Shown in pieces: positions 1 through 8,861 of a stretch of DNA of 53,755 nt (positions within the stretch are counted from its first letter, which is position 1; each line of letters begins with the position of its first letter). This DNA comes from Streptomyces sp. DvalAA-14 (lineage in GTDB: Bacteria > Actinomycetota > Actinomycetes > Streptomycetales > Streptomycetaceae). The notes under the pieces were generated by a model. The model was given only the letters and a program-made list of their open reading frames with translations. It was not told the origin of the DNA and made no database searches. The stretch covers positions 1-53,755 of the forward strand of contig NZ_FMCH01000431.1 of assembly GCF_900091855.1 (NCBI RefSeq). Reading direction: 5' to 3'. The position numbers and the translations under genes are program-made.

Positions 1-133
1 ACCCTCCGCGCCCGCACCCCCCGCGCCCACGCCCGCCGCACCGGCCCACCCGCCGCCACCGGGTATCCGACCGGCTCACAGCCCTCCGCCGTAGACTCCG
101 CCGCCGTGCGATCCGATGAGGAGAAGAACCTCC

Positions 134-1519
134 ATGACCCGAAGGACTGACCGCAAGCCGCTGCACCTCAACGCCTTCCTCATGTCGGTCGGGCACCACG
201 AGGCCGCCTGGCGGCTGCCGCAGAGCCCCGCTGCCGGCGGCACCGGCGTCGAGCACTACAAGAACCTGGCCCGGATCGCCGAGCGCGGCCTGCTCGACTC
301 GCTCTTCCTCGCCGACAGCCCGGTCCTGATGGGCGACCCCGGCCGGCGCCCGGCCGGCAAGCTGGAGCCCACCGTGCTGCTCACCGCCCTCGCCGCGGTC
401 ACCAGCCGGATCGGGCTGATCGCCACCGCCTCCACCAGCTACAACGAGCCCTACAACCTGGCCCGCCGGTTCGCCTCCGTGGACCACGTCTCCGGCGGCC
501 GGGCCGGCTGGAACATCGTCACCACCGCCGGCGCCGACGCCGCCCGCAACTTCGGCCTCGACGACACCCCGCTGCACCGGGACCGCTACCTGCGGGCCGC
601 CGAGTTCGTGGACGTGGCCACCAAGCTCTGGGACAGCTGGGCCGACGACGCGGTGATCGCCGACAAGGAACTCGGCGTGCACGCGGGCCCCGACCGGGTG
701 CGGAGGATCGAGCACCGGGGTACGTATTTCCGTGTGGACGGCCCGCTGAACGTCGAGCGCTCCCCGCAGGGCTACCCGCTGCTCGTCCAGGCGGGATCCA
801 GCCATGACGGCAAGGACTTCGCCGCACGCTACGCCGAGGCCGTCTTCACCGCGCAGCAGACCCTCGACGAGGGCATCGCCTTCTACAAGGACGTCAAGCA
901 GCGCGCCCTCGGCTTCGGCCGCGACCCCGAGGGCATCAAGATCCTGCCCGGCATCGTGCCGGTCATCGGCGACACCGAGGCCGAGGCCAGGGAACTCGAC
1001 GCCGAACTGGACCGCCTGATCCGCCCCGAGTACGCCAAGCGGCAGCTCGCCGACCGGCTGCGCCTGCACCCCGACGAGCTGGACCTCGACCGGGAACTGC
1101 CGCTGGACATCCCCACCGAGGACGAGATCGAGGGCGCCAAGAGCCGCTACACGCTGGTGGTGGAGCTGGCCAGGCGCGAACACCTCACCGTGCGCCAGCT
1201 GATCGGCCGGCTCGGCGGCGGACGCGGCCACCGCACCTTCGCCGGCACCGCGGAGCAGGTCGCCGACACCATCGAGCACTGGTACGAGCAGGGCGCCGCC
1301 GACGGCTTCAACATCATGCCGGCCGTGCTGCCCTCGGGGCTCGAACTGTTCGTGGACCGGGTGGTCCCGATCCTGCAGCAGCGCGGCCTGTTCCGCACCG
1401 AGTACACCGGCAGCACGCTGCGCGAGCACTACGGGCTGCCGCGTCCCGCCAACCGGATCTTCGAAACCGTCGACACCAGCGCCGGGCATCTCGGCATCGC
1501 CCTTACGGAGGTCCGGTGA
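134..1519 (+). CDS. NtaA/SnaA/DszA-type FMN-dependent monooxygenase (461 aa)
   Basis: This is a luciferase-like (LLM) monooxygenase of the NtaA/SnaA/DszA group, which uses reduced FMN and O2 from a separate flavin reductase to oxidise small organic substrates such as sulfones or aminopolycarboxylates. Family signatures are visible: an N-terminal LHLNAF strand, the VDHVSGGRAGWNIVTT segment that packs near the flavin, VERSPQGYPLLVQAGSS in the middle, and a C-terminal TLREHYGLPRPANRIF block. The length is normal for the group. An ATG at 116 is in frame, but the GAGGAG ribosome site at 118-123 lies inside that extension, so 134 is preferred. A TAGACT -10-like hexamer sits at 92-97. Its stop overlaps the GTG of the ABC exporter (GTGA), so the two are translationally coupled. 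The substrate is unknown, and no flavin reductase is encoded nearby. Confidence 0.9.
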   Translation: MTRRTDRKPLHLNAFLMSVGHHEAAWRLPQSPAAGGTGVEHYKNLARIAERGLLDSLFLADSPVLMGDPGRRPAGKLEPTVLLTALAAVTSRIGLIATASTSYNEPYNLARRFASVDHVSGGRAGWNIVTTAGADAARNFGLDDTPLHRDRYLRAAEFVDVATKLWDSWADDAVIADKELGVHAGPDRVRRIEHRGTYFRVDGPLNVERSPQGYPLLVQAGSSHDGKDFAARYAEAVFTAQQTLDEGIAFYKDVKQRALGFGRDPEGIKILPGIVPVIGDTEAEARELDAELDRLIRPEYAKRQLADRLRLHPDELDLDRELPLDIPTEDEIEGAKSRYTLVVELARREHLTVRQLIGRLGGGRGHRTFAGTAEQVADTIEHWYEQGAADGFNIMPAVLPSGLELFVDRVVPILQQRGLFRTEYTGSTLREHYGLPRPANRIFETVDTSAGHLGIALTEVR

Positions 1520-4500
1520 CGGACTGTCAACCCGCGACACCCGGGCCGGCCGCTTCGGCGGCCGGCCCGGCCGCGCGCCAGGAACCCGCCGCCGGCTGGG
1601 TCCGCCGGCTGGGCGGCTACTGCCTGCGGCACCGCGCCGACCTCGGCGCCGCCTTCCTCGGCGCCGTGCTGGCCGCCGTCGCCACCGCCACCTTGCCGCT
1701 CGTGCTGCGGCACGTGGTGGACGGCGTGGCGGCCGGCACCACGAGCTCGCTGACACCGTGGACGTCGCTGCTGGCCGGCCTGGGCGCGCTGCGCTTCGGC
1801 GCCAGCTTCCTGCGCCGCTACCGGGCCGGACGGCTCTCCCTCGGTGTCCAGTACGACCTGCGCAACGACGCGTTCGCCGCGCTGCTGCGGCTGGGCGGCG
1901 CCCAGCAGGACGGCCTGCGCACCGGGCAGATCGTCAGCCGCTCGATCTCCGACATCACCTTGATCCAGACCCTGCTGCAGTTCCTGCCCAACATGACCGG
2001 CAACGCCTTGATGTTCGTCGTCTCGCTGGTCTTCATGGCGCTGCTGTCCCCGCTGCTGACCGTGGTGGCACTGGTGGTCGGCCCGCTGCTGTGGCTGATC
2101 GCGCTGCGCAGCCGCCGCGACCTGTTCCCGGCGAACTGGCACGCCCAGCAGGAGGCCGCGGAGGTCGCCTCGGCGGTGGAGGCGACCGTCACCGGCGTCC
2201 GCGTCGTCAAGGGCTTCGGGCAGGAGCAGCGTGAGCTGGCCGCGCTGGAGCAGCGGGCCCGCACCTTGTTCTCCTCCCGGCTGCGGGTGGTGCGCTGCAC
2301 CAGCCGCTACAACCCCGCCCTGCAGGCGGTGCCCGCGCTCGGGCAGGTCGCGGTGCTCGCGCTCGGCGGCTGGCTGGCCCTGCACGGCCGGATCTCACTG
2401 GGCACCTTCCTCGCCTTCACCACCTACCTGGGCTCCTTCGTCACCCCGGTCCGCCAGGTCGCCACCCTGCTCACCGTCTGGCAGCAGGCCAGGGCCGGCA
2501 CCGAACGCGTCCTGGAGGTCATCGACGAGGCGCCCGCCATCACCGACGCGCCCGATGCCCGCGAGCTGCCCGCCGGACCTCCCGCGGTGAGCTGGCAGGA
2601 CGTCACCTTCGGCTACGACGGCCACGAACCGCTGCTGCGCGGCTTCACCCTCGACATCGCGCCCGGCGAGACCGTCGCCCTCATCGGACCGGCCGGCTCC
2701 GGCAAATCCACCGCGGCCGCGCTGCTGCCCCGCTTCTACGACGTCCCCTCCGGCTCGGTACGCGTCGGCGGCATCGATGTCCGCGCGCTGCGGCTGTCCT
2801 CACTGCGGTCGTCGATCGGCTTCGTGTTCGAGGAGAGCCTGCTGCTGTCCGACACCGTGCGGAACAACATCGCCTACGGGGACCCGGACGCCGACCGGCG
2901 GCGGGTCGAGGAGGCCGCCAGGATCGCCCGCGCCGACGAGTTCGTGGAGCGGCTGCCGCAGGGCTACGACACGGTGGTCGGCGAACAGGGCCTCACCTTG
3001 TCCGGCGGGCAGCGCCAGCGGGTCGCGCTGGCCCGCGCCCTGCTCGGCGACCCCGCCGTGCTGGTGCTCGACGACGCCACCTCGGCGATCGACGCCCGGG
3101 TGGAGTCCGAGATCCACACCGCGCTGCGCAAGGCGACCCGCCGCCCCACCACCTTGATCGTGGCGCACCGGCGGTCCACGCTGGAACTCGCCGACCGGAT
3201 CGCGGTCCTGGACGGCGGCCGGGTGGTGGACACCGGCACCATGGACGAACTGCGCGCCCGCTCGGCGCTGTTCCGTTCGCTGCTGATGGCCGCCGAGGTG
3301 GCCGAGCCGGAAGGCGACACCGACCCGGCCGCCGACGGACCCGCCGGACAGGCACCGCCCGAGCCCGCACCCGGCGCCCAACTGCCCCCCGACGAGCAGG
3401 AGCTGGTGACCGCGGCCCCCGCGGCGCCCGCCGTCACCGCCGCCCTGTGGCGCCGGCCCGACGCCGACAGCCCGTCGCGCCAGGAGGGCACCGCGCTGCG
3501 GGCCGCCCAGATGATGGCGATGGCGGCCGCCGCCGCGGGCCGCGGCCGGGCCGGTCCCGGCGGGGGAGTCCTGGGCTCGGCCCCGCCGACCCCCGAACTG
3601 CTCGCCGGGCTGGCCAGAATGCCGCTGCCCGACGCCGACCCGGAGGTGCCCACCGAGGAAACCCGCGCCGCCGACCCGCACTTCGGCCTGCGCGCGCTGA
3701 TCCGCCCCTTCCGGGTGGCCCTGACGCTCGGCCTGCTGCTGGTCGCGCTGGACGCCGTCGCCCAGATCGTCGTCCCCATCCTGGTCCGTCAGGGCGTGGA
3801 CCGGGGCGTCACCCGGCATTCGGGAACGGTGCTGCTGATCGCGGCCGGCGCCGCCGCGGCCGTGGTCGCCGCGGACTGGACAATCTCCGTCGCCCAGCTG
3901 CGCACCACCGGACGCACCGGGGAACGGCTGCTCTACACCTTGCGGGTGAAGACGTACGCGCAGCTCCAGCGACTCGGCCTCGACTACTACGAACGCGAAC
4001 TCGGCGGCCGGATCATGACCCGGATGACCACCGACGTGGACGCCTTGTCCAACTTCCTGCAGACCGGGCTGATCACCGCGGTGGTCAGCCTGCTCACCGT
4101 GCTCGGCGTACTCGTCACCCTGCTGGTCATCGACGCCGGGCTGGCCGTCGTGCTGCTGTGCGCCCTGCCGCTGCTGGTCGGGGCGACCGCGCTGTTCCGC
4201 CACTACTCGGTGCCCGCCTACCACGAGGCCCGCGAACGGGTCAGCGCCGTCAACGCCGACCTGCAGGAGAACGTGACCGCCATCCGCGTCACGCAGGCAT
4301 TCCGCCGCGAGGAGCGCAACGCCCGCGATTTCGCGGCGCTCGCCTGGTCCTTCCGGGACTCGCGGCTGCGCGCCCAGCGCTACATGGGCACCTTCTTCCC
4401 GTTCGTGGAGTTCCTCGGCACCCTGTCCACCGCCGCCGTGCTGACCGTCGGCGCCGGCCAGGTCCGCGGCGGGACGCTCACCGCCGGCACCCTGATCGCG

Positions 4501-5502
4501 TTCCTGCTCTACGTGGACCTGTTCTTCTCGCCGATCCAGCAGCTCTCCCAGGTCTTCGACGGCTACCAGCAGGCCGTCGTCGGCCTCGGCCGGCTGCGCA
4601 CCTTGATGCGCACCCGGACCGGCACCCCGGCCGCCGCGGCGCCACTGCCCGTCGAGGCGCTGCGCGGCGGGATCGAGTTCGACCAGGTGTCCTTCGGCTA
4701 CGCGGGCGGCGGCGGCCAGGAGGTCCTGCACGCGCTGGATCTGCGGATCGCTCCCGGCGAGACCGTCGCCCTGGTGGGTGCGACCGGCGCCGGCAAGTCC
4801 ACCGTGATGAAGCTGATCGCCCGGTTCTACGACCCGACGTCCGGCTCGGTCCGGGTGGACGGCCATGATCTGCGCGAGCTGGACCTGGCCGGATACCGCC
4901 GGCGGCTCGGCGTGGTCCCGCAGGAGGCGCACCTGTTCAGCGGCACCGTCCGGGACGCCATCGCCTACGGCCGGCCGGAGGCCGCTGACGCCGAGGTCGA
5001 GGCCGCGGCCCGCGCGGTGGGAGCGCACGACATGGTGGCCGGGCTGCCGCTCGGCTACCTCCAGCCGGTGGGCGAACGGGGCCGCAATCTGTCCGCGGGA
5101 CAGCGGCAGCTGCTGGCCCTGGCCCGGGCCGAGCTGGTGGACCCCGACATCCTGCTGCTGGACGAGGCCACCGCCTCGCTGGACCTGGCCACCGAGAGCC
5201 GGGTCACCGCGGCCACCGAAGCCCTCACCCGGCGCCGGACCACCCTGGTCGTCGCCCACCGGCTGACCACCGCCGCCCGCGCCGACCGGGTGGTCGTCAT
5301 CGATCGCGGCGCGGTGGTGGAAAGCGGCACCCACGCCGCCCTGCTCGCCGCCCAGGGGCCGTACCGCAGGCTGTGGGACGCCTTCCGGCAGACCGGCGGC
5401 GGGGCCACCGTCGACCAGCTCACCCCGGACCCGCCGTCCGGTCCGCCCGTCCGGCTCGCCGGCGACACCGGCGACCACCTCGTCAATGGGAGCGCACGAT
5501 GA
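1516..5502 (+). CDS. Single-chain four-domain ABC exporter (TMD-NBD-TMD-NBD, 1328 aa)
   Basis: Two complete type IV ABC half-exporters are fused into one membrane protein, expected to export a drug, lipid or metabolite with ATP hydrolysis. NBD1 has Walker A GPAGSGKST (about residues 391-399), signature LSGGQRQR (about 495) and Walker B VLVLDD (about 515-520). NBD2 has Walker A GATGAGKST (about 1088), signature LSAGQRQ (about 1192) and Walker B ILLLDE ending in Glu1217. NBD1 thus has Asp where the catalytic glutamate normally sits, and NBD2 has the less canonical signature, the arrangement of one degenerate plus one active ATP site seen in heterodimeric exporters. A Pro/Ala-rich linker of roughly 120 residues joins the halves. 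It starts at a GTG behind GGAGG (1507-1511), overlaps the monooxygenase stop and is followed by an ATGA overlap with the aldo/keto reductase. The transported substrate is unknown; the operon suggests a product or toxic by-product of the monooxygenase. Confidence 0.93.
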   Translation: MTDCQPATPGPAASAAGPAARQEPAAGWVRRLGGYCLRHRADLGAAFLGAVLAAVATATLPLVLRHVVDGVAAGTTSSLTPWTSLLAGLGALRFGASFLRRYRAGRLSLGVQYDLRNDAFAALLRLGGAQQDGLRTGQIVSRSISDITLIQTLLQFLPNMTGNALMFVVSLVFMALLSPLLTVVALVVGPLLWLIALRSRRDLFPANWHAQQEAAEVASAVEATVTGVRVVKGFGQEQRELAALEQRARTLFSSRLRVVRCTSRYNPALQAVPALGQVAVLALGGWLALHGRISLGTFLAFTTYLGSFVTPVRQVATLLTVWQQARAGTERVLEVIDEAPAITDAPDARELPAGPPAVSWQDVTFGYDGHEPLLRGFTLDIAPGETVALIGPAGSGKSTAAALLPRFYDVPSGSVRVGGIDVRALRLSSLRSSIGFVFEESLLLSDTVRNNIAYGDPDADRRRVEEAARIARADEFVERLPQGYDTVVGEQGLTLSGGQRQRVALARALLGDPAVLVLDDATSAIDARVESEIHTALRKATRRPTTLIVAHRRSTLELADRIAVLDGGRVVDTGTMDELRARSALFRSLLMAAEVAEPEGDTDPAADGPAGQAPPEPAPGAQLPPDEQELVTAAPAAPAVTAALWRRPDADSPSRQEGTALRAAQMMAMAAAAAGRGRAGPGGGVLGSAPPTPELLAGLARMPLPDADPEVPTEETRAADPHFGLRALIRPFRVALTLGLLLVALDAVAQIVVPILVRQGVDRGVTRHSGTVLLIAAGAAAAVVAADWTISVAQLRTTGRTGERLLYTLRVKTYAQLQRLGLDYYERELGGRIMTRMTTDVDALSNFLQTGLITAVVSLLTVLGVLVTLLVIDAGLAVVLLCALPLLVGATALFRHYSVPAYHEARERVSAVNADLQENVTAIRVTQAFRREERNARDFAALAWSFRDSRLRAQRYMGTFFPFVEFLGTLSTAAVLTVGAGQVRGGTLTAGTLIAFLLYVDLFFSPIQQLSQVFDGYQQAVVGLGRLRTLMRTRTGTPAAAAPLPVEALRGGIEFDQVSFGYAGGGGQEVLHALDLRIAPGETVALVGATGAGKSTVMKLIARFYDPTSGSVRVDGHDLRELDLAGYRRRLGVVPQEAHLFSGTVRDAIAYGRPEAADAEVEAAARAVGAHDMVAGLPLGYLQPVGERGRNLSAGQRQLLALARAELVDPDILLLDEATASLDLATESRVTAATEALTRRRTTLVVAHRLTTAARADRVVVIDRGAVVESGTHAALLAAQGPYRRLWDAFRQTGGGATVDQLTPDPPSGPPVRLAGDTGDHLVNGSAR

Positions 5503-6536
5503 CCGACTACCGCCTCTTCGGACGCACCGGCCTGCGGGTCAGCCCGCTGTGCCTGGGCGCCATGATGTTCGGACCCCGGGGCAATCCCGACCACGCCGAC
5601 GCCGTACGGATCATCCACCACGCCCTGGACAGCGGCATCAACTTCGTGGACACCGCCGACGTGTACTCGGCCGGCGAGTCCGAGACCGTGGTCGGCAAGG
5701 CGCTGGCCGGCGGCCGCCGCGAAAACGTGGTGCTGGCCACCAAATTCCACGGCAGCCTCGGCACCGACCCCAACGAGCAGGGCAACTCCCGCCGCTGGAT
5801 CGTCCGCGAGGTGGAGAACAGCCTGCGCCGGCTCGGCACCGACTGGATCGACCTCTACCAGGTGCACCGCCCCGACCCCGAGACCGACTTCGACGAGACG
5901 CTCGGCGCCCTGACCGACCTGGTCCGCCAGGGCAAGATCCGCTACATCGGCACCTCCACCTTCCCGCCCTCGTCGATCGTGGAGGGCCAGTGGATCGCCG
6001 AGCGGCGCGGCCGGGAGCGGGTGGTCTCCGAGCAGCCGCCGTACTCGGCGCTGGCCCGCGGCATCGAGCGCGAGATGCTGCCGGTCGCCCAGCGCTACGG
6101 CCTGGGCGTGCTGTCCTGGTCGCCGCTGGCGGGCGGCTGGCTGTCCGGCCGCTACCGCAAGGGCGCCGAGCAGCCCCGCTCCAGCCGCGCCGACCGGCAG
6201 GCGGCCCGCTTCGACATCGGCTCACCGGAGAACGCGGCCAAACTGGCGGCGGCCGACGCGCTCGCCGTGCTCGCCGAGGACAGCGGGCTGACCCTGGTCC
6301 AGCTCGCCCTGGCCTTCGTGCTGGAACACCCCGGCATCACCTCGGCGATCATCGGCCCGCGCACCTTCGAGCAGCTGGACAGCCAGCTCGGCGCGGACAA
6401 GATCACCCTGAGCCCGGACGTGCTCGACCGGATCGACGAGATCGTGCCGCCGGGCACCAACCTGGTGGACCGGGACGCCGGTTACACCCCGCCGGCCATC
6501 GCCGACCCGGCCCTGCGCCGCCGCGGCGCCCGCTGA
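5499..6536 (+). CDS. Aldo/keto reductase (345 aa)
   Basis: A cytoplasmic NADPH-dependent aldo/keto reductase expected to reduce an aldehyde or ketone to the alcohol. The catalytic tetrad is visible: Asp and Tyr in FVDTADVYSAGESE, Lys in LATKFHG and His in YQVHRPDPETD. The late SAIIGPRTFEQLDSQL block is typical of the cofactor-binding end. It resembles the YhdN/tas-like branch of the family. The ATG overlaps the ABC exporter stop (ATGA), which makes it the third coupled gene of the operon and fixes the start, although the frame stays open further upstream. In context it could remove the carbonyl product left when a flavin monooxygenase cleaves a C-S or C-N bond; that is inference. It is convergent with the minus-strand monooxygenase operon. 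Confidence 0.9.
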   Translation: MTDYRLFGRTGLRVSPLCLGAMMFGPRGNPDHADAVRIIHHALDSGINFVDTADVYSAGESETVVGKALAGGRRENVVLATKFHGSLGTDPNEQGNSRRWIVREVENSLRRLGTDWIDLYQVHRPDPETDFDETLGALTDLVRQGKIRYIGTSTFPPSSIVEGQWIAERRGRERVVSEQPPYSALARGIEREMLPVAQRYGLGVLSWSPLAGGWLSGRYRKGAEQPRSSRADRQAARFDIGSPENAAKLAAADALAVLAEDSGLTLVQLALAFVLEHPGITSAIIGPRTFEQLDSQLGADKITLSPDVLDRIDEIVPPGTNLVDRDAGYTPPAIADPALRRRGAR

Positions 6537-6588
6537 CGGCAGGCGCCCGGTGACGGCACGCTCCCGCTGACGGCAGCCGCCCGCACCG

Positions 6589-7773
6589 CTACCGCCAGGC
6601 CCGGGCCAGCAGTTCGAGCGAACGCACCCGGTCCTGGTGGTCGTGCGTGATCGTGGTGACCAGCAACTCGTCGGCGCCGGTGGCCCGCTGCAGCACCCGG
6701 AGCCGGTCCACCACGGTCTGCGGCGAACCGGCGAACTGGGTCCGCACCCGGTCCTCGACCAGCCCCCGCTCCTGCGCGGTCCACTCGTGGGCGGCGGCCT
6801 CCCGCGGAGCCGGGAAGGGGATGGCGCCCCGCCCGGAGCGGATGCTGTGCACCCACAGGCCGTACGGGGAGGCCAGGTGCCGGGCGGTCGCGTCGTCCTC
6901 GGCGACCACCACGTCGGCGGAGACCAGCACATGCGGCGCGGCCAGCGCCGCCGACGGCACGAACGCCTTGCGGTAGGCCTCCACCGCCTCCAGGATCGCC
7001 GCCGGGCTGACGTGGTAGTTCGCCCCGAAGGGCAGCCCGAGCGCGCCCGCGGTCCGGGCACTGATGCCGCCGCTGCTGCCCAGGACCCACAGCTGGAGGT
7101 CCGCGCCCTCACCGGGCAGCGCGTGTGCCTCCAGGCCGTCCCGGGTGCGGAAGTCGCCGCGGATCAGACCCTGGATCTGCTCCACCTGCTCGCGGTAGTC
7201 GGCCGGTTCGGCGCCCTGCTGCTGCACGAGCTGGATGTAGCGGGCCAGCAGCGGCGAGCCGATCAGCGAGCTGATGTCGAACGGCGCGGGAATCAGCAGA
7301 CCCTCCGGCGTGGTGTACTCCTCCTTCGTCGGCGTCGGCGTCGGCGTAGGCGCCGGGGCCTTGGCCGCTGGGGCGCCGCCGCCCCCGCCGGCCGCGGGCT
7401 TTCGCTGCGGGAAGCCGGACCGGCCCAGGCCGAGATCGATCCGGCCGGGGAACAGCGCGTCCAGCAGGCCGAACTCCTCCACCACCGACAGCGCCGTGCG
7501 GTGGCCGAGCTGCACCGCGCCCGCGCCCACCCGTATCCGCTCGGTGGCCGCCGCGACCAGCTGGATCACCAGCGCCGGCGAGACCCCGGCCACACCGGTC
7601 GCCAGATGGTGCTCGGCCAGCCAGTAGCGGGCGTAGCCGGCGGCCTCGGCCCGCTGGGCCAGGTCCACGGTGTTGCGCAGCGCCTGCGCCGGGGTCGAGC
7701 CGGACGGTATCGGCGACAGGTCGAGGATCGACAGGGGGACAGCCGGCCGGCCGGCCGCCGTGGGCGCGCTCAT
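6589..7773 (-). CDS. LLM class flavin-dependent oxidoreductase, MsnO8-like (394 aa)
   Basis: Luciferase-like monooxygenase of the group that begins with a VPLSILDLSPI segment (MsnO8-type in genome annotation). Supporting segments are AEAAGYARYWLAEHH near the N terminus, RIRVGAGAVQLGHR, LFPGRIDLGLGRSGF, and a late SPQTVVDRLRVLQRATGADELLVTT. An unusual low-complexity insertion, Gly-rich and then (Pro-Thr)n, lies at about residues 126-150, just after the GRSGF segment where the active-site loop is expected. The gene is last in a four-gene minus-strand operon and its ATG overlaps the previous stop (ATGA at 7770-7773). The frame continues upstream but that part is antisense-like, so the coupled start is used. 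Activity requires a flavin reductase from elsewhere; the substrate cannot be told from sequence. Confidence 0.88.
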   Translation of the reverse strand: MSAPTAAGRPAVPLSILDLSPIPSGSTPAQALRNTVDLAQRAEAAGYARYWLAEHHLATGVAGVSPALVIQLVAAATERIRVGAGAVQLGHRTALSVVEEFGLLDALFPGRIDLGLGRSGFPQRKPAAGGGGGAPAAKAPAPTPTPTPTKEEYTTPEGLLIPAPFDISSLIGSPLLARYIQLVQQQGAEPADYREQVEQIQGLIRGDFRTRDGLEAHALPGEGADLQLWVLGSSGGISARTAGALGLPFGANYHVSPAAILEAVEAYRKAFVPSAALAAPHVLVSADVVVAEDDATARHLASPYGLWVHSIRSGRGAIPFPAPREAAAHEWTAQERGLVEDRVRTQFAGSPQTVVDRLRVLQRATGADELLVTTITHDHQDRVRSLELLARAWR

Positions 7774-8861
7774 AGGGCGCCGCCTTCCTGGGTCGTGGTG
7801 GGCGCGGGGCCGGCGGGGGCCCACGGCCAGGGCGGATCGGGGATGCCCCTGCGCAGGGCGGGGGCGATGTCGGACTGGAAGAGTTCCAGCGCGCCGCGGT
7901 GCTGGGCCTCGGTCAGACCGCCGGCGTCGGCGTGCAGATGGAGCACGGTGTGCCCGAACTCCTCGTGGTAGCGGTGCACCTTGTCGATGATCTGCTGCGG
8001 GCTGCCGATCAGCGCGGAACTGCGCTCGACGAAGTCCTCCAAGGTGGCGAAGACCGGGGCGGCGCCCAGCGACTTCTGCAGCGCCAGCTGGCCTTCGAAG
8101 ACCGGCCGGTAGGTGGCGAGGGCCTCCTGCGAGGTACGGGCGGCGTAGTAGCCGGCCGTTCCGGCCCCGACGGTGGCCAGCGCCGGGTCGTGGCCGTAGT
8201 GCTGCCACCGCTGCCGGTAGTGGCGGACGAGTTCGGCGTAGGGCTCGATGGGATGGGTGACGTTGGCGGAGAACAGCGGGTCGCCGTAGCGCGCCGCCAG
8301 GTCGACCGAGGCGCGGCTGGTGGCGCTGCCGTGCCAGACCCGGATCGGCTGCTGGAGCGGGCGCGGCCACACCTCGGCGTCCTTGAGCTGCGGCCGGAAG
8401 CGGGGGTCGGCGGTGACCTTGTCCTGCCGCCAGATCCGCCGGAACAGCTCGTAGCTCTCCGCGTTGCGGTCCCACTGGTCCTCGGTGGTGACATGGAACA
8501 GCTCGCGCTGGGCGGCCCCGTTGCCCTTGCCGACGATCAACTCCAGCCGCCCGCCGGACAGATGGTCCAAGGTCGCGTAGTCCTCGTAGGCCCGCACCGG
8601 ATCGAGCAGGCTCAGCGTGGTCACCGCGGTGAACAGCCGGATCCGGGAGGTGAGCGCCGCGATGTGGCTGAGCACCACCGGCGGGGAGGACGAGATGAAC
8701 GGCCGTTCGTGGCGCTCGCCGACCCCGAAGCCGTCGAAGCCCAGCTCCTCGGCCAGCACGGCGTTGCCGACCACCTCCCGGAAGCGGTCGAGTGTCGGCT
8801 TCTTGACGCCGGTCCGGTGATCGGGCGTGTGCACGATCAGGGTGATGGCGAGGAATCTCAT
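7770..8861 (-). CDS. LLM class flavin-dependent oxidoreductase (363 aa)
   Basis: Bacterial-luciferase-fold monooxygenase. Visible family segments are LAEELGFDGFGVGERHERPF, LTSRIRLFTAVTTLSLLDP, the YATLDHLSGGRLELIVGKGNG strand-loop that binds flavin phosphate, and GSPQQIIDKVHRYHEEFG near the end. It belongs to the shorter LLM group, unlike the DszA-type neighbours on its upstream side. The start ATG overlaps the stop of the upstream monooxygenase (ATGA at 8858-8861) and its own stop overlaps the next ATG, so it is the third of four coupled genes. Function is limited to oxidation of an unknown, probably sulfur- or nitrogen-containing, small molecule. Confidence 0.9.
   Translation of the reverse strand: MRFLAITLIVHTPDHRTGVKKPTLDRFREVVGNAVLAEELGFDGFGVGERHERPFISSSPPVVLSHIAALTSRIRLFTAVTTLSLLDPVRAYEDYATLDHLSGGRLELIVGKGNGAAQRELFHVTTEDQWDRNAESYELFRRIWRQDKVTADPRFRPQLKDAEVWPRPLQQPIRVWHGSATSRASVDLAARYGDPLFSANVTHPIEPYAELVRHYRQRWQHYGHDPALATVGAGTAGYYAARTSQEALATYRPVFEGQLALQKSLGAAPVFATLEDFVERSSALIGSPQQIIDKVHRYHEEFGHTVLHLHADAGGLTEAQHRGALELFQSDIAPALRRGIPDPPWPWAPAGPAPTTTQEGGAL

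Noticed and set aside
1..133. Possible end of an upstream gene
   Set aside because: Pyrimidine-rich sequence with no convincing frame; only a weak TAGACT -10 element at 92-97 is credible.
2800..5478. Long minus-strand frame opposite the ABC exporter
   Set aside because: Low-complexity Gly/Gln/His-rich translation, fully overlapped by the conserved ABC motifs on the plus strand.
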